DNA from: an uncultured Alphaproteobacteria bacterium
GTDB taxonomy: Bacteria > Pseudomonadota > Alphaproteobacteria > HIMB59 > GCA-002718135
DNA: 38,226 bases
NCBI GenBank assembly: GCA_902592345.1
Contig: CACJEE010000010.1
Span: forward strand, 1 to 38,226
Reading direction: 5' to 3'
The notes beneath the pieces are model-generated. The model ran no database searches. It had not been told where the DNA came from and saw nothing but the letters and a program-made list of their open reading frames with translations. This document shows, piece by piece, positions 8,449 through 18,004 of this stretch (positions are counted from its first letter, which is position 1; the number at the start of each line of letters is the position of its first letter). The position numbers and the translations under genes are program-made.

Positions 8449-9381
8449 TTAGAGATCGTTAACTGTTTGCTTAATATAAGGGCTGAACAAACCTTTTTTC
8501 TTTGCGATTGATATTTGCTTATTTCTATCAATTAAACTCTTTTTCTTAGACTCACTTATTTTACCATAGCAATTAGGACATGAAACACCCTTTATGAATT
8601 TTTTAGATTTAATTTGATCTTGAGATAAGGGATATCTACATGCATGACACAGTTCATATGTTCCATTTTTTAGTTCATTTTTTAAAGAAACTCTATTATC
8701 AAAAACAAAACATTCTCCATTCCATAATGAATTTTTCTTAGTTGTTTTTTCCAAATAACTCAAAATACCGCCATGAAGCTGATTAACATTTTTAAAGCCT
8801 TTTTTTATCATATAAGATGAAATTTTCTCACATCTGATTCCTCCAGTGCAAAACATTGCAATTTTTTTATTTTTAGATCGCTTTAAGTCATTTTTTAAAT
8901 AGTTTTTAAATTCTGTAAAACTTTTTGTATTTGGGTTAATTGAGTCTTTAAAAGTACCCATCTTAACCTCAAAGTCATTTCTCACATCAATTAAAATAGT
9001 TTCTTTATCTGAGATAAAATCATTCCATTCCTCTGGTCTGATTTTTTTTCCAGTAATATTTTCAGGATCAGCAATTTTAGTCCTCAAAGTAACTATTTCC
9101 TTTTTATATCTAACTTTGAGTCTAAAAAATGGCATAAATTTAGAATACGAATATTTTGGATTGTATTTATTAAATCCCATATTCAGAATGCAGGATTCAA
9201 ATTTACTAATATTATTAGATTTTCCAGCAATAGTTCCGTTAATTCCCTCATCTGCTAAAATTATTGTACCTTTTATTTTGTTAAATTTACAAAGATTAGA
9301 GAGTTCATTTTTAATTTGAATAATATCTTCTATTTTTTTAAATTGATAAAAAGTAACGATGGTAAATGTAGAATTTATCAT
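8449..9381 (-). CDS. trhO: tRNA uridine(34) hydroxylase TrhO (rhodanese-like)
   Basis: This 310-residue protein has an N-terminal ferredoxin-like domain (ILADEGINGTIAG, 41-53) and a rhodanese domain with ILIDVRNDFEVKMGTF (129-144) and the active loop CTGGIRCEK (178-186), the signature of the YceA/TrhO family. TrhO makes 5-hydroxyuridine at the tRNA wobble position in an O2-dependent reaction. Two CxxC pairs (C245/C248 and C268/C271) form a likely zinc knuckle near the C-terminus. It is divergent from the MetF-like gene across only 36 bp. A weak ribosome-binding site (AGGTGA) precedes the ATG. Confidence 0.93.
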   Translation of the reverse strand: MINSTFTIVTFYQFKKIEDIIQIKNELSNLCKFNKIKGTIILADEGINGTIAGKSNNISKFESCILNMGFNKYNPKYSYSKFMPFFRLKVRYKKEIVTLRTKIADPENITGKKIRPEEWNDFISDKETILIDVRNDFEVKMGTFKDSINPNTKSFTEFKNYLKNDLKRSKNKKIAMFCTGGIRCEKISSYMIKKGFKNVNQLHGGILSYLEKTTKKNSLWNGECFVFDNRVSLKNELKNGTYELCHACRYPLSQDQIKSKKFIKGVSCPNCYGKISESKKKSLIDRNKQISIAKKKGLFSPYIKQTVNDL

Positions 9382-9390
9382 TTATTCACC

Positions 9391-9400
9391 TATTATAATA
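9391..9400. promoter_or_regulatory. Palindromic -10-like box between divergent trhO and metF-like genes
   Basis: TATTATAATA is a perfect 10-bp palindrome in the 36-bp divergent gap. It contains TATAAT on each strand (9394-9399 on +, 9397-9392 on -), so one site could serve both directions. No good -35 hexamer is visible. On the minus strand it partly abuts the trhO ribosome-binding site, so it fits the + gene better (predicted start near 9406, ATG at 9418). Confidence 0.35.
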
Positions 9401-9417
9401 ACCTAATAATTATTTCT

Positions 9418-10302
9418 ATGATAAATAATAATATTAAGAATGTTCGTGATCTTTTATCTAATTGCTCCATTGAAACTACTCCTAATGTATATGCAAAATA
9501 TGGTAGTTTTGCTGATTTAGTTTCTATAAAAAACAATATTTACATCACTTATCTGCCTAATGAAGATATGAATAAGGTTATTGATACAGCTAGAAAACTT
9601 AAACTTGAAGGATACAGTGTGATCCCCCATCTACCTGCCAGAACAATTGCAAATCATGAAGAGTTAAAAAAATACATACAAGCTCTTGCAGAAGATTGTG
9701 GATGTTCAAAAATTTTAGTTATAGGTGGTGGAGGTAGTCAAAAAGGTAATATAATAAGTTCTATTGAAATTTTAGAAACAGATTTGTTATCAAAATATAA
9801 TTTTAAAGAAGTTGGTGTTGCTGGTCATCCTGAAGGAAACCCAGATGTCAAACAAAATGATTTAGATAATGCTATAATTCAAAAAAATCAGTTTTCAAAA
9901 AAAGCAGATTTTAAAATGTATTTAGCTACTCAGTTTTTTTTTGAAGCAAAATCTTTAAAAGAATGGGAACTACATCTTGATAAATTAAATAACAATCTTG
10001 ATATACATGCAGGTATACCTGGGCCCGCTACTTTAAAAACTTTGATTAGTTACGCTACATCGTGCGGTATTGGTAACTCTATTAGATTTTTATCAAAACA
10101 GGCATTAAATATTACTAAGTTGGCAACAACTAGAAGCCCTGATAAATTAATATATGACCTGGCTAGCTATCAAATAGAAAATCCAGACACAAAATTAAAA
10201 AAAATACATTTTTATGCATTTGGAGGAATTAAAAAAACTAGCGACTGGTTAAAAACACTAAATAAACCTGATTTGTCTTATAATGGTCTTACATTTGAAT
10301 AA
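9418..10302 (+). CDS. Methylenetetrahydrofolate reductase-like protein
   Basis: From the ATG at 9418 this is a 294-residue TIM-barrel protein of the MetF family, binding FAD and folate. The opening SIETTPNVYAK, the VAGHPEGNPDV segment, MYLATQFFFEA and HAGIPGPATLKTLI correspond to conserved MetF strands and folate/FAD contacts. Upstream in-frame codons (to 9316) lie inside divergent trhO and the promoter region, so they are rejected. Canonical MetF makes methyl-THF for methionine. Here fhs, sarcosine oxidase and a DmdA-like demethylase are nearby, so it may instead oxidise methyl-THF to methylene-THF during methyl catabolism. That direction is inference. Confidence 0.82.
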   Translation: MINNNIKNVRDLLSNCSIETTPNVYAKYGSFADLVSIKNNIYITYLPNEDMNKVIDTARKLKLEGYSVIPHLPARTIANHEELKKYIQALAEDCGCSKILVIGGGGSQKGNIISSIEILETDLLSKYNFKEVGVAGHPEGNPDVKQNDLDNAIIQKNQFSKKADFKMYLATQFFFEAKSLKEWELHLDKLNNNLDIHAGIPGPATLKTLISYATSCGIGNSIRFLSKQALNITKLATTRSPDKLIYDLASYQIENPDTKLKKIHFYAFGGIKKTSDWLKTLNKPDLSYNGLTFE

Positions 10303-10352
10303 TTAATAATAATATATATCAACAATTTTTATTTCGTAATTTGAAATAAGCA

Positions 10353-10399
10353 TTTAGATCCAAAAATACATCCTCTATAAAACCTAACAAATAAGAGGA
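10353..10399 (+). promoter_or_regulatory. Candidate fhs promoter and SD-pairing element
   Basis: TTTAGA (10353-10358), a 17-bp spacer and TATAAA (10376-10381) form a plausible sigma-70 promoter for fhs. Separately, TCCTCT at 10371-10376 is fully complementary to the Shine-Dalgarno AGAGGA at 10394-10399. If transcription starts upstream of 10371, this could hide the ribosome-binding site. The two readings compete, because this promoter would start after the pairing arm. Confidence 0.35.
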
Positions 10400-10404
10400 A
10401 TTGT

Positions 10405-12063
10405 ATGTCTGACATTGAGATAGCACGTAAAGCGAATAAGAAAAATATTTCAGAAATTGCATCAAAATTAAAATTAGATCAAAATGATTTACATCCCTTT
10501 GGTCACCATACTTCAAAAATTGATTTTAATAAAATTAAAGAAAAAAAAGAAAATTCAAAATTAATTCTAGTTACAGCTATTACTCCAACTCCTGCTGGAG
10601 AAGGGAAAACAACTACCTCTGTTGGTTTAAGTGATGGTCTATGCAAGATTGGTAAGCAAAGTATTGTTTGTCTTCGTGAACCTAGTCTTGGCCCAAGCTT
10701 TGGCATGAAAGGGGGAGCAGCTGGAGGTGGATACGCTCAAGTAGTTCCAATGGAAAATATTAATTTACACTTTACTGGGGATTTTCACGCAATCACTTCC
10801 GCAAATAATCTATTAGCTTCATTAATTGATAATCACATCTATTGGGGAAATAAACTGCAAATTGATACACGTCGTGTAAGTTGGAAAAGATGCGTTGATC
10901 TTAATGACAGAGCTTTAAGAGAGATAACTGCTAACCTTGGAGGTGTTGCTAATGGTTATCCAAGAACAGATGGATTTAATATTACAGTTGCATCAGAGGT
11001 AATGGCAATATTTTGCTTAGCTAATAATTTAGAAGATTTGGAAAGAAGGTTAGGAAATATAACAGTAGCATATACGAGAGAGAGAAAACCTATTTTTGCG
11101 AAAGATTTAAATGCTCATGGACCCATGACAGTGCTTCTCAAAGAAGCAATTATGCCAAACTTAGTACAGACATTAGAGAACAATCCTGCAATAATTCACG
11201 GAGGTCCTTTTGCTAATATAGCACACGGTTGCAATAGTATTATTGCAACTAAAACAAGTTTACAGCTTAGTGATTATGTTGTTACAGAAGCTGGTTTTGG
11301 TGCAGATTTAGGTGCTGAAAAATTTCTTAATATAAAATGCCGTAAAGGTGAATTAGTGCCAAGTGCTGTTGTGTTAGTTGCAACAATTCGTGCATTAAAA
11401 ATGCACGGTGGTGTAAATAAAAAAGATTTACAAGCAGAAAATGTAGACGCTGTTATTAAAGGTACTTCCAACTTAAAACGCCATATAGAAAATATACAAA
11501 AATTTGGACTACCTTTAGTTGTTGCAGTCAACCATTTTGTTGCGGATACAGATATGGAAATAGAAGCTCTAAAAAATGAATGTAAAAAACTTAATATAGA
11601 TGCAATAACTTGTGCTCACTGGGCTAAAGGAGGTGATGGAACTGTTGATTTAGCAAATAAAGTAGTTGAGTTAGCTGAACAAGATAGTAATTTTAAATAT
11701 ATATACGAAGAAGATATTCCTCTTATTGAGAAAGTTAGAAATATTGCAAAAGAAATTTATAGAGCAGATGATGTAATTGCTGATAAAAAAATTATGGATC
11801 AATTAACTCAGTTTGAAGAAGCAGGATATGGCAAATTCCCTATTTGTATTGCTAAAACACAATATAGTTTTTCAACTGATCCTAACAATAAAGGTGCTCC
11901 AACGAATCATACAATACCAATTAGAGAGGTTAGTTTATCAAGTGGGGCTGAATTTATTGTTGTTATTTGTGGTGAGATTATGACTATGCCTGGCTTACCA
12001 AGTGTTCCTGCGGCAGATTCGATCAGATTAAATTCGCAAGGAGAAATTGAAGGTCTCTTTTAA
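10405..12063 (+). CDS. fhs: Formate--tetrahydrofolate ligase
   Basis: This 552-residue enzyme joins formate and THF with ATP to give 10-formyl-THF, or runs in reverse to gain ATP. The nucleotide-binding loop [12 protein letters not shown] (60-71) is the family signature, followed by [20 protein letters not shown] and, later, [14 protein letters not shown]. Length matches the usual 555-560. The start has a strong AGAGGA ribosome-binding site 5 bp upstream. It lies 30 bp ahead of soxB on the same strand. In marine alphaproteobacteria fhs commonly accompanies sarcosine oxidase, where it handles the one-carbon units released by demethylation. Confidence 0.97.
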   Translation: MSDIEIARKANKKNISEIASKLKLDQNDLHPFGHHTSKIDFNKIKEKKENSKLILVTAITPTPAGEGKTTTSVGLSDGLCKIGKQSIVCLREPSLGPSFGMKGGAAGGGYAQVVPMENINLHFTGDFHAITSANNLLASLIDNHIYWGNKLQIDTRRVSWKRCVDLNDRALREITANLGGVANGYPRTDGFNITVASEVMAIFCLANNLEDLERRLGNITVAYTRERKPIFAKDLNAHGPMTVLLKEAIMPNLVQTLENNPAIIHGGPFANIAHGCNSIIATKTSLQLSDYVVTEAGFGADLGAEKFLNIKCRKGELVPSAVVLVATIRALKMHGGVNKKDLQAENVDAVIKGTSNLKRHIENIQKFGLPLVVAVNHFVADTDMEIEALKNECKKLNIDAITCAHWAKGGDGTVDLANKVVELAEQDSNFKYIYEEDIPLIEKVRNIAKEIYRADDVIADKKIMDQLTQFEEAGYGKFPICIAKTQYSFSTDPNNKGAPTNHTIPIREVSLSSGAEFIVVICGEIMTMPGLPSVPAADSIRLNSQGEIEGLF

Positions 12064-12093
12064 AACTGATAAGAAGTAAAATTCAAATTTAAT

Positions 12094-13356
12094 ATGATTA
12101 AAAGATCAAAAAAATATTCTGTATTTTCACTCGTGAAAAATGCGTTAAGTTACCATGAAAATTGGCAACCAGCATGGCGTAATCCTGAAATTAAAAAGGA
12201 ATATGATGCTATTATCGTAGGTGGTGGAGGACATGGATTAACAACAGCATATTATTTAGCAAAAAATCATGGAATCAAAAACATAGCTGTTGTTGAAAAA
12301 GGTTGGATAGGTGGTGGGAACACTGGAAGAAACACAACAATTATAAGATCAAATTATCTTTGGGATCAAAGCGCAGCTATATATGATCATGCTTTAAAGT
12401 TATGGGAGGGTATGTCTCAAGAACTTAATTATAATGTAATGTTTTCACAAAGAGGTGTAATGAATGTTGCTCACAACTTACATGATGTGAGAGAATTAAA
12501 AAGAAGATGGCATGCAAATCGCTTAAATGGAGTAGATTGTGAATGGTTAAATACACAAGAAGTTAAAAAATTCTGTCCTGTAATTAATACGTCACCCAAT
12601 ATTCGTTATCCAGTTTTGGGTGCTACTTTACAAAGACGTGCTGGAACTGCAAGACACGATGCTGTTGCATGGGGCTATGCAAGAGGAGCTGATGCTATGG
12701 GTGTTGATATAATTCAAAATTGTGAAGTTACGGGAATTAACATAAATAATGGAAATGTTATTGGAATTGAAACTACCAGAGGTACAATTAACTCCAAAAA
12801 AATTGGTGTTGTTTCCGCAGGCCATAGTAGTGTGATTGCAAAGATGGTAGGTATAAAACTACCACTTGAAAGCAGACCTCTTCAGGCACTTGTATCTGAA
12901 CCAGTAAAACCTGTCATTGATACTGTAGTAATGTCAAACACTATACATGCATATGTATCTCAATCAGATAAAGGTGAGCTAGTAATTGGAGCTGGAACAG
13001 ATGGTTATAATTCGTATTCTCAACGTGGTGGTTTTAATATTGTTGAAGATACAATAATGGCAATTGTGGAATTATTTCCTCTTTTTTCAAGAATGAAAAT
13101 GCTTCGTCACTGGGGGGGAATTGTTGATATATGCCCTGACGCAAGTCCAATCATCAGCAAAACACATATTAATGGTCTATACTTTAATTGTGGCTGGGGA
13201 ACTGGCGGGTTTAAGGCTACTCCTGGCTCAGGTTGGGTATTTGCACATACAATTGCAAATGATCAGCCGCATGCTCTTAATGCTCCATTCAGTATTAATA
13301 GGTTTTCAAGTGGTGAGTTAGTTGATGAACATGGCGCAGCTGCTGTAGCTCACTAA
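12094..13356 (+). CDS. soxB: Sarcosine oxidase, beta subunit (heterotetrameric)
   Basis: This 420-residue flavoprotein subunit carries the oxidase centre that demethylates sarcosine to glycine. The FAD Rossmann loop is [16 protein letters not shown] (41-56). H188 in [15 protein letters not shown] is the counterpart of the histidine (H173 in characterised enzymes) that holds FMN covalently. The C-terminal region [14 protein letters not shown] fits the second flavin contact. It is the first of four contiguous subunit genes in the standard order B-D-A-G and ends one base before soxD. Together they form a cytoplasmic alpha-beta-gamma-delta complex. Confidence 0.97.
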   Translation: MIKRSKKYSVFSLVKNALSYHENWQPAWRNPEIKKEYDAIIVGGGGHGLTTAYYLAKNHGIKNIAVVEKGWIGGGNTGRNTTIIRSNYLWDQSAAIYDHALKLWEGMSQELNYNVMFSQRGVMNVAHNLHDVRELKRRWHANRLNGVDCEWLNTQEVKKFCPVINTSPNIRYPVLGATLQRRAGTARHDAVAWGYARGADAMGVDIIQNCEVTGININNGNVIGIETTRGTINSKKIGVVSAGHSSVIAKMVGIKLPLESRPLQALVSEPVKPVIDTVVMSNTIHAYVSQSDKGELVIGAGTDGYNSYSQRGGFNIVEDTIMAIVELFPLFSRMKMLRHWGGIVDICPDASPIISKTHINGLYFNCGWGTGGFKATPGSGWVFAHTIANDQPHALNAPFSINRFSSGELVDEHGAAAVAH

Positions 13357-13357
13357 A

Positions 13358-13705
13358 ATGTTACTAATTAATTGTCCTTATTGTGGTGAGCGAGAACAAG
13401 AAGAATTTTCATGTGGTGGAGAAGCACATATTGAAAGACCTAAAAATCCACCTGATTTAAATGATGATCAATGGGCTGATTATTTGTTCCTTCGTCAAAA
13501 TATCAAAGGGTTGCAATATGAAAGGTGGAATCATGCTTTTGGTTGTAGACAGTGGTTTAACGTAGCAAGAAATACTGCAACTGATGAAATTCTTGCAGTA
13601 TACAAAATGGGTGAAAAACCACCAAAACTTGAATCTAACAATCCCATAACACCTTGTGGCGAACCTGCTATTGGTTCAGGGAATTTTTCTACATCAAAAA
13701 AATAA
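13358..13705 (+). CDS. soxD: Sarcosine oxidase, delta subunit
   Basis: This 115-residue subunit carries the family's zinc site. C6 and C9 (CPYCG) plus H59 and C63 (NHAFGCRQWF) lie at the canonical residue numbers. The conserved WADYLFLRQN segment is also present. The delta subunit is structural and coordinates Zn2+ in the complex. It starts one base after the soxB stop and ends 5 bp before the soxA ATG, so translation is probably coupled. The C-terminal tail after about residue 95 is variable in the family. Confidence 0.97.
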   Translation: MLLINCPYCGEREQEEFSCGGEAHIERPKNPPDLNDDQWADYLFLRQNIKGLQYERWNHAFGCRQWFNVARNTATDEILAVYKMGEKPPKLESNNPITPCGEPAIGSGNFSTSKK

Positions 13706-13710
13706 TAAAA

Positions 13711-16686
13711 ATGCGTTTACAAAATAATAAAAATCTTGGTCAAAATAAAAAAATAAGTTTTTTCTTTGATGGAAAAAAGTATTATGGCTATGAAGGTGAT
13801 ACACTAGCATCAGCCTTACTCTCTAATGGTGTTTATCTTGTTGGAAGAAGTTTTAAATATCATAGACCAAGAGGAATAATTTCAGCAGGTTGTGAAGAAC
13901 CCAATGGTATTGTCCAATTAGAGCTTAATGAATTTACTGAACCTAATAGAAGGGCAACAGAAGTTATTTTATATGATGGATTAATAGCTAAATCTCAAAA
14001 TAGATGGCCAAGTGTGAAATATGACATTGGAGCAATTAATGACTTGCTTGCACCATTTTTTCCAGCTGGCTTTTATTATAAAACATTTATGTGGCCACCT
14101 AAATTTTGGAAAACTTATGAGCACTTTATTCGTCATGCTGCTGGATTAGGCTATTCTCCAACAAAAGAAGATCCACATAAATATGAACATTATCATTTTC
14201 ATTGTGACACATTGATTGTTGGTAGTGGTGTTAGTGGTTTGTATGCTGCGCAGATAGCGGCAGCAAAAAATCTAAAAGTTTTATTAGTAGAGCAAGAGAG
14301 TCAAACTGGTGGATCAATTTTATCGTCCAATAATTATGACAACAAAATTAATGGTAAAAGTCAAACTGAATGGAAGAATAAAATTTTAGATGAATTAAAT
14401 AAATTAAATAATGTAAGAATTATAACAGACACCACGCTTTTTGCTTATATGCACTATAATTACTTACTAGCAATTCAAGATCTTCAACCAAGAAAGGGTA
14501 TAGATAAAGCAAATTCAATAAGACAAGTTGTGTGGAAAATAAGAGCAAAAAAAGTAATTTTAGCAACTGGTGCAATAGAGCGACCACTTACCTTTAATAA
14601 CAATGACAGACCAGGTATCATGCTTGCTAAAAGTGTAAGTAAATATTTAAATGGTTATGGTATTAATTTAGGAAAGCAAATTGTTATCTTTACAAATAAT
14701 GATAGTGCCTATCAAACAGCAATAGATTGTCATTATCAGAATGTTAATGTCGTTGCAGTAATTGATGTAAGAAATAATCTAGAAGGTGAACTTCCTTTAA
14801 AAGTTAAGCAATTGGGTATTAAAATATATACTGGCTCAATAATTTCAAACACTTCAGGTAGAAAAAAATTAAAAACTGTTCATATAAAAAAAATAAATCA
14901 AAAAAATATTGAAATTTTAAACTGTGATCTTTTATGTATATCAGGAGGATGGTCTCCCACTGTACATTTATTTACTCAATCCAGAGGAAAATTAAAGTTT
15001 AGAGACGAAGATTCTTGTTTTATACCTCATCAATCTCATCAAAAAACACTTTCAATTGGTTCCTGCAATGGAGTTTTTGATTTAAAAAATATTCTCAATG
15101 AAACATATAATTCAGTTAATAATTTTCTAAATACGAATGATAAAGATAGTTTAGATGGAAAGATATATGATGCTGAATTAAATAAAACTGGCAAGCAGGA
15201 AAATGCTTGGTTAATGGATAAAGAAAATATTAGCAAATCTAAAATGTTTGTTGATTTTCAAAATGATGTAACAGCAAAAGATATCAAAATAGCCTTATCA
15301 GAAGGTTTCCAATCAATAGAGCATGTCAAAAGATACACAACTAACGGAATGGCCACTGATCAAGGTAAAACGAGCAATGTTAATGCGCTTGGAATAATCA
15401 GTGAACTTTCTGGACAGGATATTTCCAATCTAGGTACTACAACTTTTAGACTACCCTATACACCTGTTACATTTGGAGCAATGGCAGGTAGATTTGTAAA
15501 AGAATTTTTTGACATTGAGAGAACAACACCTATTCATTCATGGCATACAAATAATAACGCATTATTTGAAGATGTTGGGCAATGGAAAAGACCTTGGTAT
15601 TATCCAAAAAATAATGAAACAATGGATGAAGCTGTTAATAGAGAAGTCAAAGCAACAAGGGATAGTCTTGGAATTTTAGATGCGTCAACATTGGGAAAGA
15701 TTGATTTAAAAGGTCGAGACGTAAGTGAATTTTTAAATCGTGTTTATACAAATGCATGGTCTAAGTTAGCTATCGGCAAATGTCGTTACGGTGTAATGCT
15801 TGGTGATGATGGTATGGTTATTGACGATGGGGTGACAACCCGCTTGGGAGAGCATCATTATGTGATGACTACAACAACTGGTAATGCAGCCAGTGTAATG
15901 GGTAAACTTGAGGACTGGTTGCAAACAGAATGGCCTGAACTAGAAGTTTATCTTACATCTGTAACTGAACAATTTGGAACGATCAGTTTAAATGGTCCAA
16001 ATAGTAGAAAAATAGTAGAGTCACTTTTTCCTAATCAAAATTTTTCTAGTGCAAGCTTTCCTCATATGAGTTTTAAAGAACTAAAAATAGATGGAGTATC
16101 ATGTAGAGTTATGAGAATTAGTTTTACTGGTGAAATTTGTTATGAAATTAACATTCCCTCAAGTTATGCTCTTAGTTTATGGAATAAATGTATAAGCCTA
16201 GGAGAAAACTATAACATTACTCCATATGGAACAGAGGCAATGCATGTTCTAAGAGCAGAAAAAGGTTATATTATTGTTGGACAAGAGACTGATGGTTCAG
16301 TGACTCCAATTGACCTAGATATGAATTGGATAGTCAGTAAAAAGAAATACGATTTTATAGGTAAAAGAGCGCTTAATCGAAGTGATACAGTGAAAGAAAA
16401 TAGAAAACAACTAGTAGGTATACTAACTATTGACCCATCAATAGTATTAGAGGAAGGGTCTCAATTAGTTGAGGTTGAAACTTCTTTACCAATGCCTATG
16501 GTTGGTCACATTACATCAAGTTACTACTCACCAAATTTAGGTCGTTCAATAGCTCTTGGTTTAGTTCAAAGTGGGACTAAGAAAAAAGGAACAAAGCTTA
16601 TTGTTCCTACAGACAATAAAAGTATTGAAGTTGAAATTACAAGTCCTGTTTTTATAGACCCTGAAAATGAAAGATTATTTGCATGA
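13711..16686 (+). CDS. soxA: Sarcosine oxidase, alpha subunit
   Basis: From ATG 13711 this is a 991-residue multidomain subunit; an upstream in-frame ATG (13654) lies inside soxD and is rejected. The N-terminal ferredoxin-like domain (about 15-75) is followed by a dinucleotide-binding domain with LIVGSGVSGLYAAQIAAA (168-185) and a GcvT-type folate-binding C-terminal half (about 600-990). The alpha subunit binds NAD and THF; the methyl group leaves as 5,10-methylene-THF when THF is present. Length and domain order are normal, with no frameshift. Its stop overlaps the soxG ATG by 4 bp. Confidence 0.96.
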   Translation: MRLQNNKNLGQNKKISFFFDGKKYYGYEGDTLASALLSNGVYLVGRSFKYHRPRGIISAGCEEPNGIVQLELNEFTEPNRRATEVILYDGLIAKSQNRWPSVKYDIGAINDLLAPFFPAGFYYKTFMWPPKFWKTYEHFIRHAAGLGYSPTKEDPHKYEHYHFHCDTLIVGSGVSGLYAAQIAAAKNLKVLLVEQESQTGGSILSSNNYDNKINGKSQTEWKNKILDELNKLNNVRIITDTTLFAYMHYNYLLAIQDLQPRKGIDKANSIRQVVWKIRAKKVILATGAIERPLTFNNNDRPGIMLAKSVSKYLNGYGINLGKQIVIFTNNDSAYQTAIDCHYQNVNVVAVIDVRNNLEGELPLKVKQLGIKIYTGSIISNTSGRKKLKTVHIKKINQKNIEILNCDLLCISGGWSPTVHLFTQSRGKLKFRDEDSCFIPHQSHQKTLSIGSCNGVFDLKNILNETYNSVNNFLNTNDKDSLDGKIYDAELNKTGKQENAWLMDKENISKSKMFVDFQNDVTAKDIKIALSEGFQSIEHVKRYTTNGMATDQGKTSNVNALGIISELSGQDISNLGTTTFRLPYTPVTFGAMAGRFVKEFFDIERTTPIHSWHTNNNALFEDVGQWKRPWYYPKNNETMDEAVNREVKATRDSLGILDASTLGKIDLKGRDVSEFLNRVYTNAWSKLAIGKCRYGVMLGDDGMVIDDGVTTRLGEHHYVMTTTTGNAASVMGKLEDWLQTEWPELEVYLTSVTEQFGTISLNGPNSRKIVESLFPNQNFSSASFPHMSFKELKIDGVSCRVMRISFTGEICYEINIPSSYALSLWNKCISLGENYNITPYGTEAMHVLRAEKGYIIVGQETDGSVTPIDLDMNWIVSKKKYDFIGKRALNRSDTVKENRKQLVGILTIDPSIVLEEGSQLVEVETSLPMPMVGHITSSYYSPNLGRSIALGLVQSGTKKKGTKLIVPTDNKSIEVEITSPVFIDPENERLFA

Positions 16687-17261
16687 CTTTAAAAAGAAAC
16701 ACAGTATTTGAAGATGTCAAAATAGAAAAAAATGGCATATCTATTCAAGAGTTACCCTTTGTTGAAAAGATTAATCTTCGTGGTGATACAACAGATAGGG
16801 ATTTTATGAGTAATGCTGGAGCAGTTCTTGACATTTTAATTCCAACAGAACCTAATACAAAAATACAAAATAAAGATTTACAAGTAATTTGGCTTAGTCC
16901 TAATGAGTGGCTTCTTAGTTTTTTTAATGAAAGTCATTTTTTTAGAATACTTGAAGAATTAAATAATAAATTAAATCCTGAAAAAACAAGTATTACAGAT
17001 ATCTCAGAAAATAAAACTGTTATAAGGATTGAGGGCAATCATACTACAGAGTTGCTTAGAAAATTCATAGTCCTAGACATTGATAATGCTCTCAATAGCA
17101 ATTTAAGAGTTGCTCAAACAATTTTTATAAAAATACCTGTACTAATAATTCGCAACCATAATGATCAAGAAAAACAAAGCTTTGATATTCATATAAACAG
17201 ATCGCACTCTAAGTATTTAAGGGATTTGTTATTAGATGGTTGTAATCAGTTTATAAACTAA
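16683..17261 (+). CDS. soxG: Sarcosine oxidase, gamma subunit
   Basis: The 192-residue subunit is a GcvT-fold protein that packs against the folate domain of the alpha subunit. Visible features are INLRGD near residue 30, VIWLSPNEWLLSF around residues 69-81, and the C-terminal IHINRSHSKYLRDLLLDG, all characteristic of SoxG. It overlaps soxA by 4 bp and is the last gene of the operon. Only 2 bp separate its stop from that of the convergent coiled-coil gene, and no hairpin terminator is visible at the junction. Confidence 0.94.
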   Translation: MTLKRNTVFEDVKIEKNGISIQELPFVEKINLRGDTTDRDFMSNAGAVLDILIPTEPNTKIQNKDLQVIWLSPNEWLLSFFNESHFFRILEELNNKLNPEKTSITDISENKTVIRIEGNHTTELLRKFIVLDIDNALNSNLRVAQTIFIKIPVLIIRNHNDQEKQSFDIHINRSHSKYLRDLLLDGCNQFIN

Positions 17262-17263
17262 GT

Positions 17264-17962
17264 CTAACCACCGTGATGTGACCTATCTTTTAGTTTTTTT
17301 ATTTCCTCTAAATAAGAGTCTATCTCAATCTGTTGTTCAATTATTTTTTGCTTAAGTTCAGCAATACTATTATCTAGTTTAATATTTTGAGAAAACAAAC
17401 TTTTATTATTAATTTTTAGTTTTTGATTTTCATTTATTATATCTTCTTTTTTATTATCACCTGACTTAAGATTAGTGTTTAGCTTATTAATCTGCTTATT
17501 AAGGCTTTTAATCTTGGAAATATTTTTATCATTTTCAACTTTCAATTTATTAAATTCATCTTGCAAGAATTTAAATTTATCAGATGTAACAAGAAGATTT
17601 TCATTATTTGATGATAATAAATTTAAATCATCATTAACTTGGCTAAGTTCACGGATTGCAGATTCATATTGTGATTTTGTTTCTTTTAATTCAATTTCAA
17701 GTTTTTTAATTTGACCATCTCTAAATTTTATTTGTTGATCTTTTTGAAATATGTTTAATTCAAGCTCTTCAATATTACTTGCAAGGCTTGTCAGCTCTTT
17801 ATTTGGATCTGGCACAATATTTTCATTTGGAATGAGATTATCATCAATTGTTTGAATTTTTGGATAAATATAATAAAAAATTCCTATAAGAATTATCACG
17901 CATAGAAACATAAAAATATTTCTTCGCTTTCTTCTTGCACGTGATCCTACAAATCCAGACAT
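17264..17962 (-). CDS. Single-pass membrane coiled-coil protein of unknown function
   Basis: I do not recognise this 232-residue protein. It has a short Arg/Lys-rich N-terminus (residues 7-14, positive-inside), one transmembrane helix (about 16-33, FMFLCVIILIGIFYYIYP) and then almost continuous coiled coil from about 55 to 225, ending in KDRSHHGG. The long heptad-repeat region should project into the periplasm. Such a layout suits a tether, spacer or division/envelope scaffold, but nothing shows which. It is convergent with soxG (2 bp) and 42 bp downstream of the acyltransferase gene on the same strand. Confidence 0.75.
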   Translation of the reverse strand: MSGFVGSRARRKRRNIFMFLCVIILIGIFYYIYPKIQTIDDNLIPNENIVPDPNKELTSLASNIEELELNIFQKDQQIKFRDGQIKKLEIELKETKSQYESAIRELSQVNDDLNLLSSNNENLLVTSDKFKFLQDEFNKLKVENDKNISKIKSLNKQINKLNTNLKSGDNKKEDIINENQKLKINNKSLFSQNIKLDNSIAELKQKIIEQQIEIDSYLEEIKKLKDRSHHGG

Positions 17963-18004
17963 GAGGTATAATTTATTTACTTATTTAAACATGTCAAAGA
18001 TTTA

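Noticed and set aside
9316-9417. N-terminal extension of the MetF-like protein
   Set aside because: It overlaps divergent trhO and the intergenic gap; conserved sequence begins after the ATG at 9418.
10303-10404. Glycine, SAM or THF riboswitch before fhs
   Set aside because: None of the conserved cores of these riboswitches is visible, and the leader is short.
13654-13710. Upstream start for soxA
   Set aside because: It lies inside soxD and adds residues absent from the family; the ATG at 13711 fits the usual N-terminus.
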